DNA of 25,145 nucleotides from a virus. Made by a program: the position numbers and the translations under genes. The stretch spans positions 1 to 25,145 of the IMG/VR virus record IMGVR_UViG_3300042890_002246; one strand, given 5' to 3'. The notes under the pieces are model-generated. The model had not been told where the DNA came from, did not search any database, and was given only the letters and a program-made list of their open reading frames with translations. Shown one piece after another: positions 15,466-22,605 of this stretch (the first letter of the stretch is position 1; each line of letters opens with the position of its first letter).

Positions 15466-15818
15466 CTAGTAACCTCTGGTGCTGCAGTAATACAACCTTC
15501 TATAACTCTTACTACAGTTGAATCAAGAAAAATAATTTCAAGATCATATACTCCGCTATTAAAAGTATAAGCTGTAGAAGTAGCTGCTGGAATTATAATT
15601 TTAAATTTACCATTCAGCGGTTCGTGAATTTGTAACTTTGAGTTCTCAGTTGTTAATGTATCTAAGATAGCCGTATCGTTTACGGATTTTCTAATTTGCA
15701 TTCTAGCAGTGCAACCACTTAGATTAACTGCAGTCGAAGGTATTCCTGTTTTCCATTGTATAATTTTAACAAAAGTAGAACCTTTGAAAACTTCCAGATC
15801 AATGTGTGCTGGTTGCAT
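15462..15818 (-). CDS. Small beta-sandwich virion protein, 118 aa
   Basis: The sequence MQPAHIDLEVFKGSTFVKIIQWKTGIPSTAVNLSGCTARMQIRKS... with LNGKFKIIIPAATSTAYTFNSGVYDLEIIF and RVIEGCITAAPEVTR is a recurrent phage pattern: 'kGstf...i.w.....p..LsGctarmqiR......il.l.t.ng.i......G.i...i.a..t.a..f..G.YdLe.....g.v.rvieG......evTR'. These are small Ig/BppU-like beta proteins attached to tails or baseplates. Coupled by ATGA overlap to the 92-aa gene. Precise binding partner unknown. Confidence 0.75.
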   Translation of the reverse strand: MQPAHIDLEVFKGSTFVKIIQWKTGIPSTAVNLSGCTARMQIRKSVNDTAILDTLTTENSKLQIHEPLNGKFKIIIPAATSTAYTFNSGVYDLEIIFLDSTVVRVIEGCITAAPEVTR

Positions 15819-15830
15819 TTTTATTTCCTA

Positions 15831-17228
15831 TTATAAATTGATTTGACTTACACGCATTGTTGCTGAAGGTGTAGCTGGTGCAAAACTTGGTGCTGCTGGT
15901 GCATTGATTACTACTGCGGTACTGTTAGAAGCATACATTAACTCAAAATAATCACCAGCAAGCATAATTACTGAAAAACTCCAAGAAGGTACAATCTCAA
16001 CACCATTACCCAATAATGAAACAGCAGAAGTACTATTGGGAATATCAACTCCGTTTTTTCTACCCCATATATATACGAGTTTATTAGATGAGTTAGTTGA
16101 AGTTAATTGCAATCTGAAATCAAAAGAATATAAACCAGCTTCAGCAGTATAAAGTTTATTCGTATCTTGAACAGTTACCCCACTTGCTAATTCTGTATTT
16201 TCAAAATCAACATGATAAGGGGTATTTATTACAGCAGGACTTTGATTTAAGAAACTTGAGAAGACACCATATGTTAGACGAGGAAATATTGTAGGTCTTA
16301 CTAATAGGATACCTATTGTAGTATTTACTTTTAATACAGCAGCTACGGATATTACAATATTTGGTACAGTGGGTCTTACTTTTGTTAATTTACCAGCTAA
16401 AGTAGGATGTGCCCAAAGTAAATCACCTTGTAACCATGTTTCACCTACATCGGAACCAGTTGTATTGATATTACGAACTTTACCAAGAATTGTAGCTCTA
16501 CCTCTTTGACCGGGAATGAGAGTATTGGTTAATACACCAATCATGTACAATGCAGGAACTGTTCCATTAGCAATCAATAAAGAAGCTTCTGGTATTTCAT
16601 CTAGACTAACTCCAGAAAAATAAACAACAGTACCACTTGGCATAGTATGTGTATTTTTATTAATTACTTCAATATATTGCTCTAGACCAACTTGGAGAAT
16701 CGAACCATCGTTTTGCACGATATCTAAGCAATCTTCGAATTCATTCCAAGTTAGCATTCCGGGAAGGCGATCTTCTTCTGTATAATTAGCAGTAGTATTC
16801 ATTTGCACATGATCGAATACTGGGTTTACGCTGACCCCGATTCTCTGATCAATATGCTGCTCTACAGCTTTACCTTTTGTTACTACTCGTCTACCATCTG
16901 TCATTAAAATAACAAGGTGGCCTTCTGCATCAAATTCAGCAGCTTTGATCGTAGCAGGTAGAGGTTGCTCTACAGCTTTGGAAACTACTTCAAAAGGATT
17001 TGTATAACTTCTTAAAGATTCTACGTGCGAAGGGGATTTAGGAGACTTTACTTTTTCAGGTTGATTTTTTCTCTCTTCAATTTTAACTGCATTTGTTGCA
17101 GCAAAGATTGCCTCTTCTTTTGAAAGACCTTTATCAATAGAAGCATTAGCTACTCTTGCAAATAATTCCCGCAATTTCAAAGATTTTGCACTTATTGAAG
17201 GTATTGTATTATCTGCAGACCATTGCAT
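15831..17228 (-). CDS. Head-fibre-like virion protein with ChaB-like N-terminus, 465 aa
   Basis: Residues about 15-55 (SLKLRELFARVANASIDKGLSKEEAIFAATNAVKIEERK) resemble the ChaB-like fold and the 74-aa protein encoded just upstream. The middle (MLTWNEFEDCLDIVQNDGSILQVGLEQYIEVINKNTHTMPSGTVVYFSG to TIGILLVRP) is a known phage fibre module, 'DCLdivq.dGs.lQvG.E.y..v.N.tg..i..G.vVy..G'. The C-terminal about 140 residues look like a jelly roll (YHVDFENTELASGVTVQDTNKLYTAEAGLYSFDFRLQLTST), a C1q/TNF-like knob. Start ATG 17228 has AAAGGAG in front. It follows its own promoter and a 5' hairpin. Position beside the portal suggests a capsid- or neck-attached fibre, but a tail fibre is possible. Confidence 0.65.
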   Translation of the reverse strand: MQWSADNTIPSISAKSLKLRELFARVANASIDKGLSKEEAIFAATNAVKIEERKNQPEKVKSPKSPSHVESLRSYTNPFEVVSKAVEQPLPATIKAAEFDAEGHLVILMTDGRRVVTKGKAVEQHIDQRIGVSVNPVFDHVQMNTTANYTEEDRLPGMLTWNEFEDCLDIVQNDGSILQVGLEQYIEVINKNTHTMPSGTVVYFSGVSLDEIPEASLLIANGTVPALYMIGVLTNTLIPGQRGRATILGKVRNINTTGSDVGETWLQGDLLWAHPTLAGKLTKVRPTVPNIVISVAAVLKVNTTIGILLVRPTIFPRLTYGVFSSFLNQSPAVINTPYHVDFENTELASGVTVQDTNKLYTAEAGLYSFDFRLQLTSTNSSNKLVYIWGRKNGVDIPNSTSAVSLLGNGVEIVPSWSFSVIMLAGDYFELMYASNSTAVVINAPAAPSFAPATPSATMRVSQINL

Positions 17229-17253
17229 GCTTTCTCCTTTATAAACAATAATA

Positions 17254-17276
17254 ACCCCCGAGGTTTACTCAGGGGT
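17254..17276 (-). promoter_or_regulatory. Hairpin at the predicted 5' end of the fibre-block mRNA
   Basis: Minus-strand RNA forms a 9-bp stem ACCCCUGAG-UAAAC-CUCGGGGGU (one U-G pair). It starts only about 4 bases after the predicted start of transcription of the promoter at 17287-17315. It has no good U-run (UAUUAUUG). It might also act as a weak terminator for RNA coming from the portal genes. Confidence 0.7.
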
Positions 17277-17286
17277 CTTTTAAGCT

Positions 17287-17315
17287 ATTATATCACGGAA
17301 TTAAAATTATTTCAA
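17287..17315 (-). promoter_or_regulatory. Sigma70-type promoter for the fibre block
   Basis: Minus strand: TTGAAA (17315-17310), 17-base spacer, TATAAT (17292-17287). Transcription would start near 17280, about 50 bases before the ATG of the 465-aa gene. This gives the fibre genes a start separate from the terminase-portal transcript. Confidence 0.85.
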
Positions 17316-17337
17316 GTGAATTTATTATATCAAGTTA

Positions 17338-17562
17338 TTAAGCAATATTGTATTTGCTTTTAATAATTTCTTCAACTGATTTCTTTACTTTATTCTTTTT
17401 ATATGCTTCTTCTGCATTTTTCATGGCAGCAAGGGATGCAATTCTAGCTTTTTCTTCTGAACCAGTATCTTTCATTGTCTTATTAAATACTTCGATAGCA
17501 ACTTTCTGAACTGCATCTGATTTTTTAGAAGCCCACTGAGGTGGATTTGATTTTGAATACAT
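17338..17562 (-). CDS. ChaB-like small protein, 74 aa
   Basis: The sequence MYSKSNPPQWASKKSDAVQKVAIEVFNKTMKDTGSEEKARIASLAAMKNAEEAYKKNK follows the ChaB pattern, a small helical protein named after an E. coli cation-transport regulator and frequent in phage structural regions. It is positively charged at the C-terminus (KVKKSVEEIIKSKYNIA). In phages its function is not established; its constant location near portal and head fibre genes suggests a virion or assembly role. AAAGGAA ribosome binding site; 10 bases after the portal stop. The similarity to the N-terminus of the next protein suggests a partner or a past duplication. Confidence 0.8.
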   Translation of the reverse strand: MYSKSNPPQWASKKSDAVQKVAIEVFNKTMKDTGSEEKARIASLAAMKNAEEAYKKNKVKKSVEEIIKSKYNIA

Positions 17563-17572
17563 ATAATTTCCT

Positions 17573-19048
17573 TTAAGCTGCGTTTTCTAAATTACTAGAA
17601 CTAGTATCTGTTCCACTTGGAGAATTAGCTGTACCTTCACCTGCTGTTTTAAAACCATCACCACTTCTGGAAGTCATAGCTGGTAATTGATCTTTATTCG
17701 GTTCTGCATCATCCGGTAAGGAATCCACACCAATTGATTCACGAACTCTATTTAGAACTGCGCGATCAACTTCAATAACTGAAGTGCTAGCAAAACGCTG
17801 AACAGCTTTGGAGAATGATTCAAGATCTTCTGATTCTAGATTATCAAAGTCCATGTAACCCATGCGGGAAGTATCCCAGCCATTGAGTTCATAAGTCTGC
17901 TTGATCAAGTCGTCATTAATTACATCGCAGATTTTCTTTAGCATGGCTTCTGCTGCAGTAGCTGATAAAGAATTTTTAATCTGACCTAGTGCATTAGATC
18001 CACCACCTGACTGACCCATTACCAAGATATCTGCAAATAAAGCAGTAAGAATTAGATTTTTATAGTATTCTTTGATTTTGGAAGTATCCATTGCTTTACT
18101 TCCATTCAAGGAAAGTAATTCAAGTTCAAACAAAGGTTGCTTAGTATCAGGATCGTGAGCTTGAGGAAGAATCAAAGCTGATTGCTGATTGAGTTGCAAG
18201 TTTCGCATTACATTCTCGTAATAAGAACGAATGGCTTTTTGATCAGGAGAAGCTTCTGAGGAAAGATACTGCGGAGGAAGCTTTAGAACTGGCAAACCTG
18301 CAAGATCCTTTGCTACACCGTTAGCTTCAATCTCTTCGATTACACTTAGGAATCTCCAAGCAAGGTAAGCATCTCTTAGCATTGATTTACCAAAAGGATC
18401 ACCCTTGTGTTTTCCTGCACGGAATAAGATAATCTTACTTCTTGGTAAAATTACTTCGTTATTGGTGCGGCTACTGTACCTGTTGTAAACATCAGAAATA
18501 GCTGAGAGGTTTTGCTTTACACCTTTGACTTCGTTACCATCTTCGCTGAAAATAAACTTCTCAATTGTTTCTTGATTTCGAATCGGAAGCTTTTTCCATG
18601 CAATAAGACCATCATTGTACTTAGAACCTAAAGTCTTTAGCCTTCTGCGATAAACTTTTTCATGCACAGAAAAACCATACATGTTGGATGAAAGTGCTTC
18701 TGAAATAAACTCAGCCCATGTCTGATCAGTAAGATCTTTCATCATTTCATTAATGATTTTAGTCTGCTGAAGTTCTTCTTGATTAGCATCTTTGATTGGT
18801 TTAAATATCCAGTCAGCTTTACCAATGATGTTCTCAAACAAAGTCATCGCTGCATTAATGGTAGCATGATAGGACATTTGCTTGTAAGTATTGACGCTGT
18901 TAGGAAAATTCAATTCCCTTTTAAGTTCATCGTTAGATACACCATTGAATACATTTAAACCAAGATATCCTGATTCACTTAATTTAAAGCGATCTGGGGT
19001 ATCGTCCACTGCTTTTACTACTGAGTTATTTTGTGATTTACGTGCCAT
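17573..19048 (-). CDS. Portal protein (Mu gp29 / DUF935-like, tentative subfamily)
   Basis: I choose ATG 19048 (491 aa) because AAAGGAG is 6 bases upstream; the TTG one codon earlier would be too near. The protein has the portal pattern: an N-terminal wing (YHATINAAMTLFENIIGKADWIFKP), FISEALSSNMYGFSVHEKVYRRR, the IILFRAGKHKGDPFGKSMLRDAYLAWRFLSVIEEIEANGVAKDLAGLPVLKLP core, the stem/crown helices (DTSKIKEYYKNLILTALFADILVMGQSGGGSNALGQIKNSLSATAAEAMLKKICDVINDDLIKQ) and a disordered Ser/Thr-rich tail. Twelve copies form the DNA gate at one capsid vertex. It follows the large terminase, its packaging partner, after 15 bases. Confidence 0.9.
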   Translation of the reverse strand: MARKSQNNSVVKAVDDTPDRFKLSESGYLGLNVFNGVSNDELKRELNFPNSVNTYKQMSYHATINAAMTLFENIIGKADWIFKPIKDANQEELQQTKIINEMMKDLTDQTWAEFISEALSSNMYGFSVHEKVYRRRLKTLGSKYNDGLIAWKKLPIRNQETIEKFIFSEDGNEVKGVKQNLSAISDVYNRYSSRTNNEVILPRSKIILFRAGKHKGDPFGKSMLRDAYLAWRFLSVIEEIEANGVAKDLAGLPVLKLPPQYLSSEASPDQKAIRSYYENVMRNLQLNQQSALILPQAHDPDTKQPLFELELLSLNGSKAMDTSKIKEYYKNLILTALFADILVMGQSGGGSNALGQIKNSLSATAAEAMLKKICDVINDDLIKQTYELNGWDTSRMGYMDFDNLESEDLESFSKAVQRFASTSVIEVDRAVLNRVRESIGVDSLPDDAEPNKDQLPAMTSRSGDGFKTAGEGTANSPSGTDTSSSNLENAA

Positions 19049-19063
19049 CAATGGCTCCTTTGA

Positions 19064-20530
19064 TTATGAAACTAATGAACTTTGAAATGAAGGTATATTG
19101 GAACCAGTAATACTTCCATCAAATGGATTACTACCTGTAAAATCAGGAAGTGAAAAAACAGGAAGCTGAGTATCTTTGTTTAGCAGCAGCATTGCGTCAG
19201 AGCAGCAGTCAACTTGGTCATCCTTCTTCTTAGGATCTCCATCAAAGACTTCAAGTTCATCGAAGAAAGGTACATTCCAGTGCCCTTTTACAATATTCAC
19301 AAAACCTGCTTGTGATACACTTGAAAAAGGAGCAAATCTTGTTACTTTGGACTTTACTGGCTTTGATAGCCTTATGTTAAAACCTGCTTCTGCTAGCTTT
19401 CTTTGCAGATCTCTAGCATATGCTCCTGCGGCTGCAGCAGGATCAATGGGTATTGAAATAATAACTTCTTGACCATCTCTTGTTGCGGTTTCAAATATTA
19501 GTTTTTCAACTTCATGAACTCTATCGCGCATAGAAACTACATCTTCAACAGTATAAATATTTAATTTATCTTTTGAAATTAACACACCTCTTGTCCAATC
19601 TGGATTAGGGTATTGTTCTGAAGGTTTAGTAAAAGCAAAATCCCATGCTCTAATTCTTCTTGTTGCTCTAGCATTTGGATAGTCAACTAAATTACACCAC
19701 TCTCTTTTAAATAATCCCGCAGATTCTTGTCTAGCAAACCAAGAACCTAAAAGAAGTCTTTCCATTTCAACTCTAGGTAAGGATTTAAGTTTACTGACAT
19801 AAGTAGGATCAGCCTTCATTAAAGGAGGATTATCATATATAGTACCGGGAATAAATTTAAATGAAAGGATACCTGATTCATTACCTTCACCAAATTGAGA
19901 TTCTAGTTCTTCTTTTGTATTTGCCCATTGAAGTCTTCCACCTTCTACCTGAATCATATATCTGGTAGGATATACATCCTTACGTATTGGTATTCCTCTT
20001 TCATCTAAAGCAAACTCAACCCAATGTCTTATGAAACTATCATAATCTGGATTTCCTGTAGCTACAACTTGTTTTTTGTAATCAACTGAAGTTGAACGCA
20101 AACGAGATAACATGTACATTACGTTATCCTCACTGAGTTGCTGAACTTCATCAAATCCAATATAAGTTAATTCTGCACCTTGAAAGTTGTACTTATCTGA
20201 ACTGTTATCAAGATAACCAAACTTTAAGGTAGCTCCTGAACTAAATATAAGTTCTAATTCTCTTACTCTTATTCTTAATTTCGGATCAACTTTTTTAAAT
20301 AGATTAATAGCTGAGTCAAATAAACCACCTGGGTTGGAAATCTGTTTAGTTGTTCTGCGAAAAATTACACCTCTAGTTCTTGGATGATGACAAAATTTTA
20401 AAAAAGAACCAAGTAAACAATGCGATTTACCTGCTCCTGCTGCCCCACCGTAAAAAGTAATATCTGCGTCACTATTTAAAAACTGTTCTTGTGCTGCTGA
20501 TGCAGGTGCAAAAACTATATTGTTACTCAT
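19064..20530 (-). CDS. terL: Terminase large subunit (packaging ATPase-nuclease)
   Basis: I choose ATG 20530 (488 aa) as AAGGAAA lies 7 bases before it; an upstream in-frame TTG at 20554 lacks a site. The N-terminal ATPase has a Walker A FYGGAAGAGKSH (26-37) and Walker B LTYIGFDEV (121-129, D127 E128), plus the coupling region VVATGNPD. The C-terminal RNase H-like nuclease shows AWDFAF (first acidic residue, about 300) and DDQVDCCSDAMLLL (437-450). The enzyme translocates DNA into the prohead through the portal and cuts concatemers. It sits between small terminase and portal genes. All key residues are present. Confidence 0.96.
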   Translation of the reverse strand: MSNNIVFAPASAAQEQFLNSDADITFYGGAAGAGKSHCLLGSFLKFCHHPRTRGVIFRRTTKQISNPGGLFDSAINLFKKVDPKLRIRVRELELIFSSGATLKFGYLDNSSDKYNFQGAELTYIGFDEVQQLSEDNVMYMLSRLRSTSVDYKKQVVATGNPDYDSFIRHWVEFALDERGIPIRKDVYPTRYMIQVEGGRLQWANTKEELESQFGEGNESGILSFKFIPGTIYDNPPLMKADPTYVSKLKSLPRVEMERLLLGSWFARQESAGLFKREWCNLVDYPNARATRRIRAWDFAFTKPSEQYPNPDWTRGVLISKDKLNIYTVEDVVSMRDRVHEVEKLIFETATRDGQEVIISIPIDPAAAAGAYARDLQRKLAEAGFNIRLSKPVKSKVTRFAPFSSVSQAGFVNIVKGHWNVPFFDELEVFDGDPKKKDDQVDCCSDAMLLLNKDTQLPVFSLPDFTGSNPFDGSITGSNIPSFQSSLVS

Positions 20531-20554
20531 ACTATTACTTTTCCTTAAATTCAA

Positions 20555-20899
20555 TTATTCTTCGTTAACTACCTTCAGGCTGAAGATAGGTGCGTTATTT
20601 TGCTGCACTTCTAAGCCTTCTTCATCGGCTTTATCTTCACCATCGTACATGTCCAGAGTAAGTCTTCTGTAATTATCTAAAAGGATAGTAGCTGCTTTTA
20701 GCTGATTTTGGTGACTTGCTTCTGAGTTCTTCATGATATTAGCTGCCTGTAAAATAGCTTCTGCTACATGCGGCTTAATTTTTCTAAGAAGAAGTACAAG
20801 TTCTTTTTCTTTTAGTTCACGATTAGTTGGTTTATCTAAAATACTATCTCTTCGTGGACGACCGGCAGTATTGCCTGATTGACCTTTTGTCCATACCAT
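20555..20899 (-). CDS. Terminase small subunit, probable
   Basis: A 114-aa protein starting MVWTKGQSGNTAGRPRRDS; the KGQSGN.AGRP motif is a basic N-terminal tag frequent in small terminases and related phage DNA-binding proteins. A helical part follows (LVLLLRKIKPHVAEAILQAANIMKNSEASHQNQLKAATILLDNYRRL), then an acidic tail ending FSLKVVNEE. The small terminase recognises phage DNA and loads the large subunit. Placed 24 bases upstream of the large terminase gene, with AGGAGA in front. No classic helix-turn-helix is obvious, so the call is by motif and position. Confidence 0.75.
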   Translation of the reverse strand: MVWTKGQSGNTAGRPRRDSILDKPTNRELKEKELVLLLRKIKPHVAEAILQAANIMKNSEASHQNQLKAATILLDNYRRLTLDMYDGEDKADEEGLEVQQNNAPIFSLKVVNEE

Positions 20900-21171
20900 A
20901 TTTATCTCCTAAATTGTTAGTCCCGAAGTTTTACTTCGAAACGAATTAGTCCTGCTTACGATTTGCAGGGTTACTCTAACGCGATAACCGATATCAAAGC
21001 GTTGTTAAGTTATACTGCAACAATCAGTTGTTATGACGCCGAGAAGCTTTGGCAAACTTCAGCACCGATTTCATAACGGTCACTCTAAGGTAGGGTGATC
21101 TTTTAATACGTTGACTATGGATATTTAACAAGCCTTCATAGTCATGCTTGTCCCCATCCCGAATGGTGATT
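20900..21171 (-). other. Structured non-coding leader between tRNAs and small terminase gene
   Basis: No open frame of note. On the transcript side several stems can form: CGAAGU/ACUUCG near 20924-20938, CCUGC/GCAGG near 20952-20970, AACGC...GCGUU, a 7-bp GUUATGA/TCATAAC helix (21030-21036 with 21071-21077) enclosing a GAAG/CTTC hairpin, TCACYCTA-type stem at about 21080-21098, and GACTATG/CATAGTC (21113-21119 with 21137-21143). Some pieces look like fragments of tRNA arms, including a TTGCCAA loop. A poor promoter match (TTGTTA-17-TATTAA, 21131 to 21103) is present. It may be tRNA relics, an RNA processing region or a regulatory leader. Confidence 0.4.
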
Positions 21172-21257
21172 TGGTGGATGATCTAGGTAACGCTCCTAGC
21201 GAGTACTGGGACAAGGGATTTACAGTCCCTCCCGCCTCTTTAACGGAATACTCATCC
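21172..21257 (-). tRNA. tRNA-Tyr (GTA), divergent T-arm
   Basis: The minus strand gives acceptor GGATGA paired with TCATCC, discriminator A and an encoded CCA. The anticodon arm is perfect (AGGGA-CUGUAAA-UCCCU, anticodon GUA), and the long variable region fits tyrosine tRNA. The T-stem CTAGG/CCTAG is intact, but its loop is AGCGTTA rather than the normal TTCRA type, and the D-arm is poor. It may be a real but divergent tRNA or a decaying one. Confidence 0.6.
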
Positions 21258-21289
21258 TTATTGTTTGCTATTTCCGAATAGCGAATGGA

Positions 21290-21358
21290 TGCGGGTACTG
21301 GATTCGAACCAGTGATGCTGCGAGCTTATGAGACTGCAGTAGTGACCACCTTACCCGC
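21290..21358 (-). tRNA. Aberrant tRNA-Met-like (CAT)
   Basis: Acceptor GCGGGTA/TACCCGC is a perfect 7-bp helix, and the T-arm ACTGG-TTCGAAT-CCAGT is canonical. The anticodon loop CTCATAA reads CAT. Yet the gene is only 69 bases: the D-arm is almost absent, and the anticodon stem needs a bulged C to pair. CCA is not encoded (A is followed by TCC). Likely a decaying tRNA, or a minimal one. Confidence 0.5.
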
Positions 21359-21399
21359 TATTTATTATTTGAGTGCTCTACCAACTGAGCTACTGATCA
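21359..21399 (-). pseudogene. tRNA 5'-half fragment (acceptor strand and D-arm only)
   Basis: The minus strand reads TGATCAG-TA-GCTC-AGTTGGTA-GAGC, a textbook 5' half of a tRNA, then runs into AT-rich sequence and straight into the 5' end of the Met-like tRNA. No matching 3' half (CTGATCA) was found nearby. Probably the scar of recombination or deletion between tRNA genes. Confidence 0.6.
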
Positions 21400-21404
21400 A
21401 TATT

Positions 21405-21481
21405 TGGTACAGCATACGGGACTTGAACCCATATTCCTACCTTGAAAGGGTAGTGTCCTAAACCTGTTAGACGAATGCTGC
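21405..21481 (-). tRNA. tRNA-Glu (TTC)
   Basis: Cloverleaf on the minus strand: acceptor GCAGCAT/ATGCTGT, D-stem GTCT/GGAC, anticodon arm CTACC-CUUUCAA-GGTAG (anticodon UUC), T-arm ATGGG-TTCAAGT-CCCGT, discriminator A and encoded CCA. All arms pair with only G-U exceptions. Confidence 0.9.
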
Positions 21482-21486
21482 GTGTT

Positions 21487-21562
21487 TGGTGCTGGATGAA
21501 GGACTTGAACCCTCGACCTACCGCTTACAAGGCGGTTGCTCTACCAACTGAGCTAATCCAGC
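21487..21562 (-). tRNA. tRNA-Thr (TGT)
   Basis: Canonical cloverleaf on the minus strand: acceptor GCTGGAT/ATCCAGC, D-arm GCTC-AGTTGGTA-GAGC, anticodon arm ACCGC-CUUGUAA-GCGGT (anticodon UGU), T-arm GAGGG-TTCAAGT-CCTTC, discriminator A and encoded CCA. First tRNA of the cluster, 11 bases after the zinc-ribbon gene. Confidence 0.95.
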
Positions 21563-21573
21563 TTTATTAAGCA

Positions 21574-21786
21574 TTAAATCGAATCCCTTGACTCTTCATC
21601 GTCGGATTCATAACCATCTTGATAAAATACAGCAGGGGTTTTACCAGAAGGATTTAGGATCATACCTACATCTACTTCTGTTTCTGAATCCATTTCAGGT
21701 AAAACGCAATGAACGCAATCATCGCACTCATTTGTTTGATTGAAAGCATGTTTCTTAAAATAGTTACCGCAAATAATGCACTTCAT
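21574..21786 (-). CDS. Small zinc-ribbon-like protein, 70 aa
   Basis: The protein MKCIICGNYFKKHAFNQTNECDDCVHCVLPEMDSETEVDVGM has CxxC at residues 3-6 and CDDCVHC at 21-27, a treble-clef or zinc-ribbon arrangement, then an acidic tail (ESDDEESRDSI). Small proteins starting 'MKC..C...F......n....C..C' are widespread in phages and may bind nucleic acid or host proteins; none of this is proven here. The ribosome binding site is weak. It is the first gene after the promoter at 22003-22031 and precedes the tRNAs. The gap 21787-22002 holds only very short frames and a CCAG/CTGG hairpin near 21822-21838. Confidence 0.75.
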   Translation of the reverse strand: MKCIICGNYFKKHAFNQTNECDDCVHCVLPEMDSETEVDVGMILNPSGKTPAVFYQDGYESDDEESRDSI

Positions 21787-22002
21787 ATTATTTTTTCTTA
21801 TTGTTGTAAAATTAATTAGCGCCAGTGACTGCTCTGGCTTATGCCGTAAAACAAAGAATTGAAAGGAGTCAAAATAAACTTAGTATACGCATAAAGGTTT
21901 TTGTTCATTCAGGTTTAAATTCTTTTTTCATCAAGCAGGTTCATAACTTTTAATGCTATGATTTACAAGAATCAGATATTTTTAATTTAAATGAACATGT
22001 TG

Positions 22003-22031
22003 ATTATAACATGAGTTTATTGTAAATTCAA
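22003..22031 (-). promoter_or_regulatory. Sigma70-type promoter for zinc-ribbon/tRNA/terminase transcript
   Basis: Minus strand: TTGAAT (22031-22026), 17-base spacer, TATAAT (22008-22003). It lies just after the stop of the HNH-like gene and would drive the zinc-ribbon gene, tRNAs and possibly the packaging genes. Confidence 0.8.
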
Positions 22032-22045
22032 GATAAATATCAGTG

Positions 22046-22555
22046 TTAATCAAATAAGCAGTATTTACTTAGTATTTTGGAATATTTCAATTGCAGTTTG
22101 TTGAAAACCTTCTTGGCTATTACTACATCATTAATGACCAGCTTTCTATCCTTGTTTGATTCTTTCCAGCTTAGCACGTAGGAAAATACATCCGTTGAAT
22201 GCGGAGTCATTTTCAAAGCACCGAGTAAATTCCTAGATGCTTCTTTTATTTTATTAAAAACTACCTTTGATACTACAGCTAGATTTTGCAATCTGTAATC
22301 CGTCTTATCCAAGTTCTTGTGCAAAATAACTTTACCTTTTGGCAACTTCTCTGAAGTTATCAACTCCATAGCTACTTTGTTTGCTCTTAATTTTAATCTA
22401 GAACCATTTCTATAAAATATAAGATAGCCTTCTTCATCAGGAAATATCCTTCGGATTATCTTATTGTCCTTCATTGTATAGAATTCACCAAGAATCATGT
22501 CATAATGAATGAAACTGTTTATGCTATTTAAGCTCTGGGCTGTGTTAGTTTTCAT
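22046..22555 (-). CDS. HNH-like protein with eroded active site, 169 aa
   Basis: Residues 41-92 keep the HNH_3 frame (EEGYLIFYRNGSRLKLRANKVAMELI... KGKVILHKNLDKTDYRLQNLAVVSK), with H79, N81, R88 and N91-L92. However the usual D before the central H is L78, the N of 'dNR' is Y87, and the N-terminal 'vHR' His is replaced (RANKV). A C-terminal segment ending YSKILSKYCLFD resembles the DNA-binding tail of such proteins. It is therefore either a catalytically dead homing endonuclease or one recruited as a DNA-binding regulator; its place next to divergent promoters would suit a regulator. It has its own strong promoter and AAGGA ribosome binding site. Confidence 0.65.
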   Translation of the reverse strand: MKTNTAQSLNSINSFIHYDMILGEFYTMKDNKIIRRIFPDEEGYLIFYRNGSRLKLRANKVAMELITSEKLPKGKVILHKNLDKTDYRLQNLAVVSKVVFNKIKEASRNLLGALKMTPHSTDVFSYVLSWKESNKDRKLVINDVVIAKKVFNKLQLKYSKILSKYCLFD

Positions 22556-22576
22556 GGCAATCCTTTTAGTTAAACT

Positions 22577-22605
22577 ATCATACTACAAAATAATCAATTT
22601 GTCAA
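22577..22605 (-). promoter_or_regulatory. Strong sigma70 promoter for the HNH-like gene
   Basis: Minus strand: TTGACA (22605-22600), 17-base spacer, TATGAT (22582-22577), with the ATG about 22 bases downstream. It is arranged back to back with the plus-strand promoter at 22633-22661. Confidence 0.85.

Noticed and set aside
19049-19051. TTG as the portal start
   Set aside because: Only 3 bases from AAAGGAG, while the next codon, ATG, has proper spacing.
21810-21920. 30-codon frame (MNKNLYAYTKF...) between promoter and zinc-ribbon gene
   Set aside because: No ribosome binding site and no recognisable pattern; kept as plain leader sequence.
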